A stretch of 64,000 bases of DNA from Marivivens aquimaris. Its GTDB lineage: Bacteria; Pseudomonadota; Alphaproteobacteria; Rhodobacterales; Rhodobacteraceae. The position numbers and the translations under genes were made by a program. Under the pieces are notes generated by a model. That model searched no databases and was not told the origin of the DNA. It worked only from the letters and a program-made list of their open reading frames with translations. Shown here piece after piece: positions 15,610 through 25,536 of the stretch; position 1 is the first letter of the stretch; every line of letters begins with the position of its first letter. The stretch spans positions 2,137,001-2,201,000 of the forward strand of contig NZ_JADBGB010000001.1 in NCBI RefSeq assembly GCF_015220045.1, given 5' to 3'.

Positions 15610-16968
15610 TTAGTTTGCCTTGCGGCGACGCGGCGACGCAGCGCCACCCTTCGATGCAGCGTTCGGGTTGCCACCAGCACGGCGCTGGGCCGGCTTGCCT
15701 GCACCGCCACCGCGATGCTGCGGTTTGCCGCCTTGCTTTGGTGCGCCACCGGCTTTCGGAGCGCCGCGACGCTGACCACCGCCACCGCCACCGCCACGCT
15801 TGTTGCGCTGCTGCGGCTCGGCTGCTTTTTCTTCACCCTTTTCCCACGGACGGCCCGAGGCAACGGGGATCTCGGTCTTGATGGTCTTCTGGATGTCGCG
15901 CAGATCGCCCATTTCGTCCGGTGCGCAGAACGCTACGGCCTTGCCGTCATTGCCCGCACGCGCGGTACGGCCGATGCGGTGAACGTACTGGTCCGGCACG
16001 TTCGGCAGTTCGTAGTTATAGACGTAGCGCACGTCCGGAATATCGATGCCGCGGGCAGCCACGTCGGTCGCGACCAGAACGCGGGTCTTACCTGCTTTGA
16101 AGTCGGCAATCGCGCGGTCACGCTGGCCTTGGCTCTTGTTGCCGTGGATCGCCGCAACGCCGAAGCCTTTGGCTTCCAGCGAACGTGCGAGCTTTTCCAT
16201 GCCCCACTTGGTGCGGCCGAATACGAGCGCGCGGTCGTCGCGGTGCTGGTCCAGCAGCTCGACAAGCAGGTCGAACTTGGCGGCCTTGCCGACGTAGTGG
16301 ATCGACTGCTCGATCTTGTCGGCAGTCTGACCCGGAGGATTCACCTGCACGCGCTGCGGCTTGTTGAGATAGCTCGACGCGATCTCTTCCATCTGCTTGG
16401 GCATGGTGGCCGAGAACAGCATGGTCTGACGGCCATGCGGTAGCAGGGTCGCAATGCGGCGCAGCTGGTGGATAAAGCCGAGGTCGAGCATCTGGTCCGC
16501 CTCATCAAGGACGAGGAACTCGGTCGCATCAAGACGCAGTGCATTACGGTCGATCAGGTCCAGCAGACGGCCCGGCGTTGCCACCAGCACAGACACGCCC
16601 TTTTCGAGCTTGCGCATCTGGCCAACGATACCCGCACCGCCAGTGACCAACGCCATTTTCAGGTGGGTGCCGGCACAGAACGTTTGCAGGTTCTCGAAAA
16701 TCTGCTTCGCCAGTTCGCGGGTCGGGGCGAGGATCAGGGTCCGCACCACTTTGGATTCAACGCGGCGACCGTCTTTCATCATCGCGTGCAGGATCGGCAG
16801 ACCGAACGCAGCGGTCTTACCCGTGCCGGTTTGCGCCAGACCCATCACGTCATGGCCTTCCATGGCGAGCGGGATCGCTTTTTCCTGGATCGGGGTCGGA
16901 GTGGTGATGCCGTTTTCGGCAAGGTTTTCCAGTAGACGGGCCTGAAGCCCGAATTCTTCAAAAGTCAT
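15610..16968 (-). CDS. DEAD-box RNA helicase (RhlE-like)
   Basis: 452 residues. Q motif (FEEFGLQARLLENLAENGITTPTPIQ split over residues 3-28), Walker A AQTGTGKT, PTRELAKQ, DEAD, SAT, then HRIGRTARAG in the second RecA domain; residues about 385-452 are a Gly/Arg/Lys-rich RNA-binding tail. Likely role in ribosome assembly or mRNA turnover in the cold. The start is the ATG at 16968; upstream in-frame codons lie in a hairpin-bearing leader (16982-16998 and 17005-17023). Confidence 0.93.
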   Translation of the reverse strand: MTFEEFGLQARLLENLAENGITTPTPIQEKAIPLAMEGHDVMGLAQTGTGKTAAFGLPILHAMMKDGRRVESKVVRTLILAPTRELAKQIFENLQTFCAGTHLKMALVTGGAGIVGQMRKLEKGVSVLVATPGRLLDLIDRNALRLDATEFLVLDEADQMLDLGFIHQLRRIATLLPHGRQTMLFSATMPKQMEEIASSYLNKPQRVQVNPPGQTADKIEQSIHYVGKAAKFDLLVELLDQHRDDRALVFGRTKWGMEKLARSLEAKGFGVAAIHGNKSQGQRDRAIADFKAGKTRVLVATDVAARGIDIPDVRYVYNYELPNVPDQYVHRIGRTARAGNDGKAVAFCAPDEMGDLRDIQKTIKTEIPVASGRPWEKGEEKAAEPQQRNKRGGGGGGGQRRGAPKAGGAPKQGGKPQHRGGGAGKPAQRRAGGNPNAASKGGAASPRRRKAN

Positions 16969-17298
16969 AGAATATCTTTCTGCCCGCAACACACGGGCTC
17001 CCTCAGGACGCCGAAGCCATCCTACAGGTGGTGACGCAGACTCGCGATCTGGCCGCATGCCAGACTGCCGTTACGCCACGGCCCCCTGCGTGAATGTGGG
17101 TCCGAAGTTTTTGTGGTATCCCCTTGCGTCTGTCTTATCGACGCGCTGCTCACGCCACAGGTGACGGATACCGATAGGCGTCACATGCGGATTCATCAGA
17201 CAAATGTCAAGTGAATGAAGATTAAGCACACTATCCGCTTTACCTTTTCCTCTCTTCCGCGTGATCGTATAACCGGAGCCAAGCAAACTACGCGGGGA
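16969..17298. promoter_or_regulatory. Divergent promoter region between helicase gene and mipZ
   Basis: 330 bases without a gene. On the helicase side, hairpins GCCCG/CGGGC (16982-16998) and AGGA/TCCT with a tetraloop-like core (17005-17023) sit just before the start codon, pointing to a structured leader. TTGACA on the minus strand (17205-17210) is a possible -35 box without a clear -10. Nothing else was recognised. Confidence 0.35.
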
Positions 17299-18114
17299 AT
17301 GAACGTGGCGCATATTATTGTTGTCGGGAACGAAAAAGGCGGTGCAGGCAAGTCGACGGTGTCGATGCACGTTGCAACCGCGCTGGCCCGCATGGGTCAC
17401 TCTATCGGCGTTATCGACCTCGACCTGCGTCAGAAATCACTCGGCCGCTACCTGCTGAACCGCAAGGAATTCTGCGCGAGCGAAGGCATCGATCTCGCCA
17501 CGCCGAACTACTACGAACTGCCGGAGGTCGATCAGGAAGCCCTCAAGCCCGGCGAGAACGCTTTCGACCAGCGCCTCTCTAACGCCGTGAGCAAGATGGA
17601 GTCCGAGAACGAATTCGTTCTGATCGACTGCCCCGGCTCGCACACCCGCCTGTCGCAGGTCGCCCACTCGCTCGCCGACACCCTGATCACCCCGCTCAAC
17701 GACAGCTTCGTCGACTTCGACCTTCTCGCGCATATCGACAGCGACGGCGAGAATATCACCGGCCCCTCCGTCTATTCCGAAATGGTGTGGAGCGCCCGCC
17801 AGCTTCGCGCGCAGGCCGGTCTGAAGCCGATCGACTGGCTCGTCGTCCGCAACCGCATGGGTGCGCAGGCGATGGTCAACAAACAGAAGATGGAAAATGC
17901 GCTCGACAAACTGTCCCGCCGCATCGGTTTCCGCACCGCGCCGGGCTTCAATGAACGCGTTATCTTCCGCGAACTGTTCCCGCGCGGTCTGACCCTGCTC
18001 GACCTGCGCGATATCGGCGTCACCCAGCTGAATATCTCCAACGTCGCCGCCCGTCAGGAACTGCGCGATCTGGTGAAGGCTCTGGACCTGCCGGGCGTTA
18101 CGCCGGACTTCTGA
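17299..18114 (+). CDS. mipZ: MipZ-type division-site positioning ATPase
   Basis: 271 residues; ParA/MinD-family P-loop ATPase that in alphaproteobacteria forms a gradient from ParB-bound poles and blocks FtsZ assembly away from midcell. Deviant Walker A EKGGAGKSTVS near residue 12, IDLDLRQKSLGRYLLNR, IDCPGSHTRLS as switch II, and a MipZ-like C-terminus (PGFNERVIFRELFPRGLTLLDL). The start is the ATG at 17299. No parB neighbour in the window. Confidence 0.85.
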   Translation: MNVAHIIVVGNEKGGAGKSTVSMHVATALARMGHSIGVIDLDLRQKSLGRYLLNRKEFCASEGIDLATPNYYELPEVDQEALKPGENAFDQRLSNAVSKMESENEFVLIDCPGSHTRLSQVAHSLADTLITPLNDSFVDFDLLAHIDSDGENITGPSVYSEMVWSARQLRAQAGLKPIDWLVVRNRMGAQAMVNKQKMENALDKLSRRIGFRTAPGFNERVIFRELFPRGLTLLDLRDIGVTQLNISNVAARQELRDLVKALDLPGVTPDF

Positions 18115-18149
18115 TTATCGGCCTTCCAGCCGACCAGCCGATTGCAAAC

Positions 18150-18194
18150 GGTGCTGCCAAAACGGGTGCATCCCGATGCGGCAGCGCCGTTTTT
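18150..18194 (+). terminator. Terminator after mipZ
   Basis: A nine-bp stem with one G-T pair (18150-18158 with 18180-18188), inner GCATC/GATGC, then five T at 18190-18194. It separates housekeeping mipZ from the hydrogenase regulon. Confidence 0.88.
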
Positions 18195-18259
18195 CGTGAC
18201 AGGAGGCGCTTTGACGCGGGGCGCGAAATGGATAATCTCTCCCTCAAGGGGAGAGCCGC

Positions 18260-19582
18260 GTGACCAACACCATCGCAAATACCGACAGCCTCGCGGCGAA
18301 CGTCTCGGACGAGGCGTGGGTCGACGTGCTCAAGGCGATGGACCAGACTTACAACGAACTGGTCGAATACCAGAGCCAGCTTGAGGAACGGAACGCAGAG
18401 CTCGATGAGATGCGCGGCTTCATGTCCTCGGTCATGGCTTCGGTTTCGGACGTTCTCATCGTCGTCAGCCGTGACGGGATGATCGAACAGGCCGCGGGGT
18501 CTTTTGCTGCCCAGCTTGGCCGCGATCCGGAGACGGTGACGGGACAATCGCTTGCCTCGATCACGGGCGAGGAAGCCTTCAGCACCCTCAGCACAGCGCT
18601 CAGCCAAGTCATCACGACCCGTCGCCCGATGAGGTTCGAGGTCGAACTCGATACTGCTGGCGGCGCTGAACCGTTCGACGTGTCACTCGCGCCCCGCCTC
18701 GGCGAACGCGGCAAATCGGTCGGCGCAGTGCTCATTGGCCGCCCCGTGGGCGAGCTGCGCCGCGCCTATTCGGAACTCGAAGAAAGCCATCAGGCGCTGC
18801 AAGAAGCGCAGAGCCACCTCGTCCGCAACGAAAAGCTGGCGTCCCTCGGTCGCCTCCTTGCGGGCGTCGCGCACGAACTGAACAACCCGATTTCCTTCGT
18901 CTACGCCAACACCCACGCGCTCGAAAAATACGTTGGCCGCTTCGTGACCTATTTCGAACAGGTGCAGGCCGGCGCGAGCCGTGACCAGTTGATCGCGCTA
19001 CGCAAAGACCTCCGCCTCGACCGCGAACTGTCAAACATGCGCATGGCTATCGACGGCGCCCGCGACGGTGCCGAACGCGTCCGCGATATTGTCGAGGATC
19101 TGCGTCGCCTGTCCTCCGACGGCACCGGCGAAATGACCGACTTCGATCTGGTGGAAACCACCCGCGTCGCCACCCACTGGGTCGCGCGCGGCACCAAGAA
19201 AGAAGCCCCTATCCGCACCGAGGCCCCGCTCTCGCTCATCGCGCGCGGTCGAAACGGGCATATCCAGCAGGTCATTATGAACCTCGTCCAGAACGCGCTG
19301 GACGCCATCGAACCCGCCGAAAATCCCGAAGTCCTGATCCGCATCGGCGAAGACGGCGACATGGCCTTTATCGAAGTTGCCGACAACGGCGCGGGCATCA
19401 CCGAAGAGATCGCGCAGTCGATCTTCGATCCCTTCTTCACCACCAAACCCGTGGGCAAAGGCACCGGCCTCGGCCTCTCGATTTCCCACAAAATCGCAGA
19501 GGAACACGGCGGCAGCCTCCGCCTCATCCCCTCGGACCAAGGCGCGACATTCCGGCTCTCGCTCCCGAAAGGCGGCGCATGA
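18260..19582 (+). CDS. hupT: HupT, hydrogenase-regulating sensor histidine kinase
   Basis: 440 residues, GTG start with an AGGGGAGAG ribosome site. Soluble: no membrane span. An N-terminal coiled coil (about 25-55) precedes a PAS-like domain (about 55-165), a second coil, then the HisKA site [13 protein letters not shown] with His205, N box [10 protein letters not shown], and ATPase boxes DNGAGI and GKGTGLGLS. In R. capsulatus HupT phosphorylates HupR and lowers hupSL expression, and HupUV prevents this when H2 is present. Overlaps hupU by four bases. Confidence 0.93.
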   Translation: MTNTIANTDSLAANVSDEAWVDVLKAMDQTYNELVEYQSQLEERNAELDEMRGFMSSVMASVSDVLIVVSRDGMIEQAAGSFAAQLGRDPETVTGQSLASITGEEAFSTLSTALSQVITTRRPMRFEVELDTAGGAEPFDVSLAPRLGERGKSVGAVLIGRPVGELRRAYSELEESHQALQEAQSHLVRNEKLASLGRLLAGVAHELNNPISFVYANTHALEKYVGRFVTYFEQVQAGASRDQLIALRKDLRLDRELSNMRMAIDGARDGAERVRDIVEDLRRLSSDGTGEMTDFDLVETTRVATHWVARGTKKEAPIRTEAPLSLIARGRNGHIQQVIMNLVQNALDAIEPAENPEVLIRIGEDGDMAFIEVADNGAGITEEIAQSIFDPFFTTKPVGKGTGLGLSISHKIAEEHGGSLRLIPSDQGATFRLSLPKGGA

Positions 19583-20571
19583 ATATCCTCTGGCTTCAGG
19601 CATCCGGCTGCGGCGGGTGCACCATGTCCCTGCTCTGCGCGGAAAAGCCCGACCTGTTCGACACGCTAGGCGGCGCTGGCATCGAATTCCTCTGGCACCC
19701 TGCATTTTCCGAAGCGACGGGAGACGAGGCCCGCCGCCTGCTCGCCGCTGTGGAAAGCGGAAAGCAACCGCTCGACATCCTCTGCGTCGAAGGCGCCATC
19801 GCGCGCGGGCCCCGCGACACGGGCCGCTACCAGATGCTGTCGGGCACGGGCCGTTCGATGATGGACTGGGTGCAATCGCTCGCCCCCCTCGCCCGCCATG
19901 TCATCGCCGTGGGAAGCTGTGCGGCCTTCGGCGGCGTCACGACCGCTGGCGGCAACCCCTCCGACGCGGTCGGCCTGCAATTCGACGGCACGCACGAAGG
20001 CGGCATCCTCAGTGCCGATTTCCGCGACCCAACCGGCCTGCCCGTCATCAACATCTCCGGCTGTCCGATGCACCCCGACTGGGTGACGGAAACGCTGCTC
20101 ATGCTGGCCGGAGACGCGCTGACGCCCGCCGACCTCGACAGCTACGCCCGCCCGAGGTTCTTTGCCGACCACCTCGTCCATCACGGCTGCACGAAGAACG
20201 AATTTTACGAATACAAAGCCTCCGCCCGCGAACTGAGCGAGATCGGCTGCATGATGGAGCACCTCGGCTGCATCGGCACGCAAGCCGTCGGCGACTGCAA
20301 CATCCGCCCGTGGAACGGTTCGGGGTCGTGCACACGTGGCGGCTATCCGTGCATCGCCTGCACCGCGCCCGAATTCGAAGAACCGCGCCACACCTTTACC
20401 GAGACGCCGAAAATCGCGGGCATTCCCGTGGGTCTGCCGTCCGACATGCCCAAAGCGTGGTTCATGGCGCTCGCGTCCTTGTCCAAAGCCGCCACGCCCG
20501 ACCGCATCGCCAAGAACGCGACAAGCGACCGCGTGGCCATCCCGCCGACCCTGAGAAAGCCCAAGACATGA
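19579..20571 (+). CDS. hupU: HupU, small subunit of the regulatory (H2-sensing) hydrogenase
   Basis: 330 residues. No twin-arginine signal, so it stays in the cytoplasm, as expected for a sensor. Proximal-cluster cysteines in [10 protein letters not shown] near the start and GSCAAFGG; here Gly stands where oxygen-tolerant enzymes have the second extra Cys. Further cluster ligands are in [12 protein letters not shown] and [13 protein letters not shown]. Forms the H2 sensor with HupV that signals to HupT. Same order as hupTUV of R. capsulatus. Confidence 0.93.
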   Translation: MNILWLQASGCGGCTMSLLCAEKPDLFDTLGGAGIEFLWHPAFSEATGDEARRLLAAVESGKQPLDILCVEGAIARGPRDTGRYQMLSGTGRSMMDWVQSLAPLARHVIAVGSCAAFGGVTTAGGNPSDAVGLQFDGTHEGGILSADFRDPTGLPVINISGCPMHPDWVTETLLMLAGDALTPADLDSYARPRFFADHLVHHGCTKNEFYEYKASARELSEIGCMMEHLGCIGTQAVGDCNIRPWNGSGSCTRGGYPCIACTAPEFEEPRHTFTETPKIAGIPVGLPSDMPKAWFMALASLSKAATPDRIAKNATSDRVAIPPTLRKPKT

Positions 20572-21995
20572 CGGATCGCAACCTGCTGGTCGGTCCTTTC
20601 AACCGCGTCGAAGGCGACCTCGAAATCCGTCTGGACGTGAAAGACGGCGCGGTCGCCGCCGCCTACACAAACTCGCCGCTGTTTCGCGGGTTCGAGATGA
20701 TGATGCTCGGCAAAGACCCCCGCGATGCGCTGACGATCACGCCGCGCATTTGCGGCATCTGCTCGATCAGCCAGTCCGCCGCCGCAGCCTTCGCGCTCGC
20801 CGATGCGGCGGGGGCCGAGATGCCGCCGCAGGGAATGCTGGTCGCTGCGCTGCTCCATGCGGTCGAGAATATGAACGACCACATCACGCATTTTAACCTC
20901 TTTTTCATGCCGGACTTCGCCCGTCCGATCTATGCGGGCGAGCCATGGCACGACGAGGCCGTGAACCGTTTCACCGCCACCCAAGGCTCCGCCACCCGCG
21001 CCGCTGTCGCCGCCCGCGCCGAATTGTTCAACATCGTCGGGCTCTTGGGCGGCAAATGGCCCCACACCCTCGCCATCCAGCCCGCTGGCGTCACCAAATC
21101 GCCCAGCACCTCGGACAAGGTGCGCATCCAGACCACGCTGCGCAGCTTCCGCCGTTATCTTGAGAGCGAGCTTCTGGGCGGTAAGGTCGAAGATTTCGCA
21201 GCGATTTCGACCAAGGAACAGCTTCAGAATTGGACCGCCGGAGATGCAGGCCGCTTCCTCCGCATCGGGCAGGCCGTTGGCCTCGATGACATGGGCTTCG
21301 GTCCGGGGCGTTTCATGTCCTTCGGCGCCTACCCTCTCCCCGGCAAGCGGGCGTTCAAGGCGGGCGTCTGGGACGGCGGCCTAAAGCCGCTGGACACCGC
21401 TTCCATCACCGAAGACCTGTCTCACGCATGGATGATCGGCCCCGACGCCCATCCTACGGGCGGCCAGACCATGCCCGACGAGGACATGCGCGACGACGCA
21501 TATAGCTGGTGTAAGGCCCCCCGCCTCGCGGGCCAGACGATCGAGACAGGCGCCCTCGCCCGCCAGATCGTCGATGGACATCCGCTGGCGCTCGCGCTGG
21601 CTGACCACCCCTCCGCTTGGGCGCGGGTCGCCGGACGACTGTTGGAGATTGCCCGCACGCAGATGCTACTCGAAGACCTCGCCGCCCAGATCGACCCGAA
21701 AGAGCGTTTCATGGGCCACCGGGACTTGCCGAAAAACGGCGAAGGCGCAGGCATGATCGAGGCCGCCCGAGGTGCGCTCGGTCACTGGACGCGGTTCGAG
21801 AACGGCAAGATCACCGGCTACCAGATCATCGCCCCGACCACGTGGAATTTCGGCCCGCGCGACCGTAATGGCGTGGCCGGTCCCGTCGAGGCGGCCTTGG
21901 TTGGCGCGCCGGTGCGGGACGGCGAGGAAACCCCGATTGCCGTGCAGCATATCGTGCGCAGTTTTGACCCCTGTATGGTCTGTACCGTCCACTGA
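20568..21995 (+). CDS. hupV: HupV, large subunit of the regulatory (H2-sensing) hydrogenase
   Basis: 475 residues from the ATG at 20568 (overlap ATGA with hupU); the frame is open far upstream in antisense-like sequence. Ni-Fe ligands: RICGIC (Cys62, Cys65) and the C-terminal DPCMVCTVH (Cys469, Cys472). The protein ends exactly at that His, so there is no C-terminal peptide to cleave and no need for the HupD protease, the mark of H2-sensor large subunits. A G+C hairpin follows. Confidence 0.94.
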   Translation: MTDRNLLVGPFNRVEGDLEIRLDVKDGAVAAAYTNSPLFRGFEMMMLGKDPRDALTITPRICGICSISQSAAAAFALADAAGAEMPPQGMLVAALLHAVENMNDHITHFNLFFMPDFARPIYAGEPWHDEAVNRFTATQGSATRAAVAARAELFNIVGLLGGKWPHTLAIQPAGVTKSPSTSDKVRIQTTLRSFRRYLESELLGGKVEDFAAISTKEQLQNWTAGDAGRFLRIGQAVGLDDMGFGPGRFMSFGAYPLPGKRAFKAGVWDGGLKPLDTASITEDLSHAWMIGPDAHPTGGQTMPDEDMRDDAYSWCKAPRLAGQTIETGALARQIVDGHPLALALADHPSAWARVAGRLLEIARTQMLLEDLAAQIDPKERFMGHRDLPKNGEGAGMIEAARGALGHWTRFENGKITGYQIIAPTTWNFGPRDRNGVAGPVEAALVGAPVRDGEETPIAVQHIVRSFDPCMVCTVH

Positions 21996-21999
21996 AGCA

Positions 22000-22046
22000 G
22001 CGGGGGCCAGCCCCCGCACCCCCGAGGTATTTCTATCAGAATGAAG
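22000..22046 (+). repeat. Dispersed repeat, copy 1 (overlaps hypF start)
   Basis: A hairpin GCGGGGG-CCAG-CCCCCGC (22000-22017) is followed by CCCCCGAGGTATTT (22019-22032) and AATGAAG (22040-22046). The same 14-base core, with a G/C hairpin before it and AGTGAAG after it, recurs inverted at 60263-60322. Copies of this kind are, from memory, frequent between genes in Rhodobacteraceae. Here its end supplies the ATG of hypF at 22041. Confidence 0.65.
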
Positions 22047-24248
22047 ACAGACGGCTTCGAGATACGCGTGCGGGGACAAGTGCAGGGCGTGGGGTTCCGG
22101 CCCTTCGTCTGGCAGCTGGCGCAGCGCTTCGGGCTGCGTGGCGAGGTGCTGAACGACGCCGAGGGGGTGCTAATCCGCTGTGACCGTCTGGATGACGGGT
22201 TCGTGCGGGCTGTTTCAGCGGAAAAGCCATTGCTGGCGCGGGTCGATACTGTGGAGGTTTCTGCCGCTGAGGTTGAGGTTGGTGAGGGGTTCGTCATCGC
22301 GGCGAGCGGCGCGGCGGGGGCCGAGACGCGGGTGACGCCCGATGCCGCCACCTGTGCCGACTGCGCTGCGGAGGTTTACGAGGACGGGCGGCGGCGGGGC
22401 TATGCGTTCACCAACTGCACGCATTGCGGGCCGCGGTTTACCATTCTGAAAGCGCTGCCCTATGACCGTGGGCAGACCACAATGGCTCCGTTCGAGATGT
22501 GTGTGGACTGCGCCGCCGAGTATGCCGACCCTGCCGACCGCCGTTTCCATGCGCAGCCTGTGGCCTGTCCTGTTTGCGGGCCGAAGGTCTGGATGGAGCC
22601 ATCTAGTGGTAGCGAGCCGATTGCCGAAGCGGCGGAAAGGTTGCTCGTGGGTGAGATTATAGCTGTAAAGGGGCTTGGCGGGTTTCATCTTTGCTGTGAC
22701 GCGACGAATGCCGATGCCGTGGCAGAGTTGCGGCGGAGGAAGCATAGACCGACGAAGCCGCTGGCGCTGATGGCTTCGATGGAGATCGTTGAGCGGTTTG
22801 CGGTAGTGGACGCGGCTAGCGAGGCGCTACTCAGCGATCCCGCTGCGCCGGTTGTGTTGCTCCCCAAGGCGGGCGACTTGCCGGATGCCGTTGCCCCAGA
22901 CCAGAACCGTCTGGGCTGGATGCTGCCTTACACGCCGCTGCACCATCTTCTCTTGGATGCCGTCGAGCGACCGCTCGTGATGACCTCGGGCAATCTGTCG
23001 GGGGAGCCGCAGGTGATTGGCAATGATGAAGCGCGGGAGAAGCTGGGGCGCTTTGCCGATGCGTTTCTCATGCATGACCGCGATATCGCGCGGCGGCTGG
23101 ATGACAGTGTCGAGCGCGCCGATCCGCCAATGATCCTGCGCCGTGCGCGTGGGCGCGTGCCGGAGACGTTGCCCCTACCCGGGGGTTTTAGAGATGCGCC
23201 GCAGGTCATCGCCTACGGGGCGCATGTAAAATCCGCGATTTGCCTCATCAAGAACGGGCAAGCGCTCCTGTCGCACCACCTTGGTGATCTCGATGATGCG
23301 CTGACGTGGGAGGAGTTCGTGGAGGCGGACGCCGATTATGCGGAGCTGTTCGATCACAAACCGCAGGTCGCCGCTTGTGACCTGCACCCCGATTACCGTT
23401 CGTCGCGCCATGCGGCGGGCAAGGGCCTGCCGTTGGTCGAGGTGCAGCACCATCACGCCCACCTCGCCGCCTGTCTGGGCGAAAACGGCTGGCCGCTGGA
23501 TGGCGGCCATGTCGCGGCGATCATTCTGGACGGGATGGGCCTTGGGCCTGACCAGACGGTCTGGGGCGGTGAGGTTCTGCTGGGGGACTATCGCGAATAC
23601 GAGCGCGCGGCGTGGCTACGCCCGACGCCGCTGGTCGGTGGGGACATGACCCAGAAGGAACCGTGGCGGAACGCGTTGGCGCAGCTTGATCTGGCGGGGC
23701 TACCCCTCGCCGACGACCTGTTCCCCGACAAACCGCTCGCGATGGCGCGGATGGCGATGGAGAAGGGGCTGAACTGTCCGCTGTCTTCTTCTGCCGGACG
23801 GCTGTTTGACGCGATGGCCGCTTGCCTTGGCATCTGCGCGGGCGGGCAAAGTTTCGAGGGCGAGGCTGCCATGACGCTCGAAGCGCTGGCGGAAAACGCC
23901 GCGCCCGCGACGCCCTACCCCTTTGGCGGCGCGCATGAAATCGACCCGACCCCGCTCTGGCACGCGGTGGCCGAAGACGTCAGCCTGAATACGCCCCGCG
24001 AAACGATGGCGCTGCGCTTCCACCTCGGGCTCGCCAAGGCCTTCGCCGATCAGGCCAAAAGGCTGATCGCAGAGGGGAAGGCGGACACCGTGGCGCTTTC
24101 GGGTGGGTGTATGCAGAATGGTCTCCTCCTCGGGCTTCTTCAGCGCGAACTGGATGGTATTCGAGTCATCCATCACACCAAGACGCCCGCCAACGACGGC
24201 TCCATCGCGCTGGGCCAAGCCCTGATCGCAGCGGCGCAAAGCATGTGA
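22041..24248 (+). CDS. hypF: HypF carbamoyltransferase (hydrogenase maturation)
   Basis: 735 residues; makes the carbamoyl group passed to HypE that becomes the CN ligands of the active site. Acylphosphatase domain (about 1-90; VRGQVQGVGFRPFVW), two zinc-finger-like units (CADCAAEVYEDG to CTHCGPRF; CVDCAAEY to CPVCGPKV), YrdC-like domain (about 195-380; KGLGGFHLCCDATN) and Kae1-like domain with VQHHHAHLAA and ALSGGCMQNGLL. No ribosome site is evident before the ATG, which belongs to a dispersed repeat. As in R. capsulatus it lies between hupV and hupS. Confidence 0.95.
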   Translation: MKTDGFEIRVRGQVQGVGFRPFVWQLAQRFGLRGEVLNDAEGVLIRCDRLDDGFVRAVSAEKPLLARVDTVEVSAAEVEVGEGFVIAASGAAGAETRVTPDAATCADCAAEVYEDGRRRGYAFTNCTHCGPRFTILKALPYDRGQTTMAPFEMCVDCAAEYADPADRRFHAQPVACPVCGPKVWMEPSSGSEPIAEAAERLLVGEIIAVKGLGGFHLCCDATNADAVAELRRRKHRPTKPLALMASMEIVERFAVVDAASEALLSDPAAPVVLLPKAGDLPDAVAPDQNRLGWMLPYTPLHHLLLDAVERPLVMTSGNLSGEPQVIGNDEAREKLGRFADAFLMHDRDIARRLDDSVERADPPMILRRARGRVPETLPLPGGFRDAPQVIAYGAHVKSAICLIKNGQALLSHHLGDLDDALTWEEFVEADADYAELFDHKPQVAACDLHPDYRSSRHAAGKGLPLVEVQHHHAHLAACLGENGWPLDGGHVAAIILDGMGLGPDQTVWGGEVLLGDYREYERAAWLRPTPLVGGDMTQKEPWRNALAQLDLAGLPLADDLFPDKPLAMARMAMEKGLNCPLSSSAGRLFDAMAACLGICAGGQSFEGEAAMTLEALAENAAPATPYPFGGAHEIDPTPLWHAVAEDVSLNTPRETMALRFHLGLAKAFADQAKRLIAEGKADTVALSGGCMQNGLLLGLLQRELDGIRVIHHTKTPANDGSIALGQALIAAAQSM

Positions 24249-24254
24249 CCACCT

Positions 24255-24306
24255 GAGCGGCAAGGCGGTTAGCATCGTGCCGCTCGCACCGGCAGCACAA
24301 ACCGCC
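24255..24306 (+). other. Overlapping inverted repeats after hypF
   Basis: GAGCGGCA (24255-24262) can pair with TGCCGCTC (24278-24285), while GGCGGTT inside that loop (24264-24270) can instead pair with AACCGCC (24300-24306). There is no T run. It may end or slow hypF transcription before the hupS promoter. Confidence 0.4.
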
Positions 24307-24335
24307 TAAGCCTATGTGAGCATTGCGGTATTCCG

Positions 24336-24347
24336 TTGTATGCACAA
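24336..24347 (+). promoter_or_regulatory. Possible regulator-binding site upstream of hupSLC
   Basis: A short dyad TTGT-ATGC-ACAA lies 98 bases before hupS. The HupR site described in R. capsulatus is TTG-N5-CAA; this is TTG-N6-CAA, so the assignment is weak. No sigma-54 (-24/-12) promoter was seen, consistent with a HupR lacking the sigma-54 contact motif. Confidence 0.25.
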
Positions 24348-24444
24348 AAGAGAAACGCGCGGTACACACGCATCCCCTTCCCGTGAATCCTAGACCGATC
24401 ATGCCCGCGACCCGTGGGCAGTGTCATAGTTCGGGGAGGGACAA

Positions 24445-25533
24445 TTGCCGAATATCGAAACCTTTTACGAGGTGATGCGGAAGCAAGGGATCACGCGCCG
24501 CAGCTTCATGAAATACTGCTCGCTGACCGCGTCGGCGCTGGGTCTTGGCCCTGCGTTCGTGCCGCAGATCGCGCACGCCATGGAAACCAAGCCGCGTACG
24601 CCGGTCATCTGGGTTAACGGCCTTGAGTGCACCTGCTGCTCGGAATCCTTCATTCGCGGCGCGCATCCGCTGGCCAAGGACGTGGTCCTGTCGATGATCT
24701 CGCTCGACTACTCGGAAACGCTGATGGCCGCCGCAGGTCACCACGCCGAAGCAGCGCTGGAAGAGACCATCGAGAAGTACAAGGGCAACTACATCCTCGC
24801 CGTTGAAGGCAACCCGCCCCTGAACGAGGACGGCATGTTCTGCATCGTCGGCGGCAAGCCATTCGTCGAGCAGCTCAAGCACGCCGCCAAGCACGCCAAG
24901 GCCGTGATCAGCTGGGGCGCCTGTGCGTCCTACGGCTGTGTGCAGGCCGCCAAGCCGAACCCGACGCAGGCGACGCCGGTCCACAAGGTGATCACCGACA
25001 AGCCCATCATCAAGGTGCCGGGCTGCCCGCCGATCGCCGAAGTCATGACCGGCGTCATAACCTACATGCTGACCTTCGACCGTCTGCCCGAGCTCGACCG
25101 TCAGGGTCGTCCGGCGATGTTCTACGGCCAGCGTATCCACGACAAATGCTACCGCCGTCCGCACTTCGACGCCGGTCAGTTCGTCGAACACTGGGATGAC
25201 GAGAACGCACGTAAGGGCTTCTGCCTCTACAAGATGGGCTGCAAGGGCCCGACCACCTATAACGCCTGTTCGACCGTCCGCTGGAACGAAGGCGTGTCCT
25301 TCCCGATCCAATCGGGCCACGGCTGTATCGGGTGTTCCGAAGACGGCTTCTGGGATCAGGGCAGCTTCTACAACCGCGTGACCGACCTGACCCAGTTCGG
25401 CATCGAAGCGAACGCCGACAAAGTCGGTCTGGCCGCTGCCGGTGTCGTCGGTGCGGGCGTTGCCGCACATGCCGCTGTGTCCGCTCTCAAGGCCGCTCAG
25501 CGCAAAGTCCAAGACAAGAAAGAGGAGGCGTAA
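24445..25533 (+). CDS. hupS: HupS, uptake [NiFe]-hydrogenase small subunit (oxygen-tolerant type)
   Basis: 362 residues, TTG start four bases after GGGGAGGG. Twin-arginine signal RRSFMK (18-23) with cleavage near AHA-M45/46. Six proximal-cluster cysteines, 62, 64, 65, 160, 165 and 194, match Cys17, 19, 20, 115, 120 and 149 of Ralstonia membrane-bound hydrogenase with a constant offset of 45, so a [4Fe-3S] cluster is predicted. Distal and medial ligands follow ([32 protein letters not shown]). The C-terminal region (about 330-350) holds a hydrophobic helix that anchors the enzyme to the membrane. First gene of hupSLC. Confidence 0.96.
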   Translation: MPNIETFYEVMRKQGITRRSFMKYCSLTASALGLGPAFVPQIAHAMETKPRTPVIWVNGLECTCCSESFIRGAHPLAKDVVLSMISLDYSETLMAAAGHHAEAALEETIEKYKGNYILAVEGNPPLNEDGMFCIVGGKPFVEQLKHAAKHAKAVISWGACASYGCVQAAKPNPTQATPVHKVITDKPIIKVPGCPPIAEVMTGVITYMLTFDRLPELDRQGRPAMFYGQRIHDKCYRRPHFDAGQFVEHWDDENARKGFCLYKMGCKGPTTYNACSTVRWNEGVSFPIQSGHGCIGCSEDGFWDQGSFYNRVTDLTQFGIEANADKVGLAAAGVVGAGVAAHAAVSALKAAQRKVQDKKEEA

Positions 25534-25536
25534 GCC

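Noticed and set aside
19377..20567. Upstream extension of the hupV frame
   Set aside because: It overlaps hupT and all of hupU in another frame; the ATG at 20568 overlaps the hupU stop as elsewhere in the operon.
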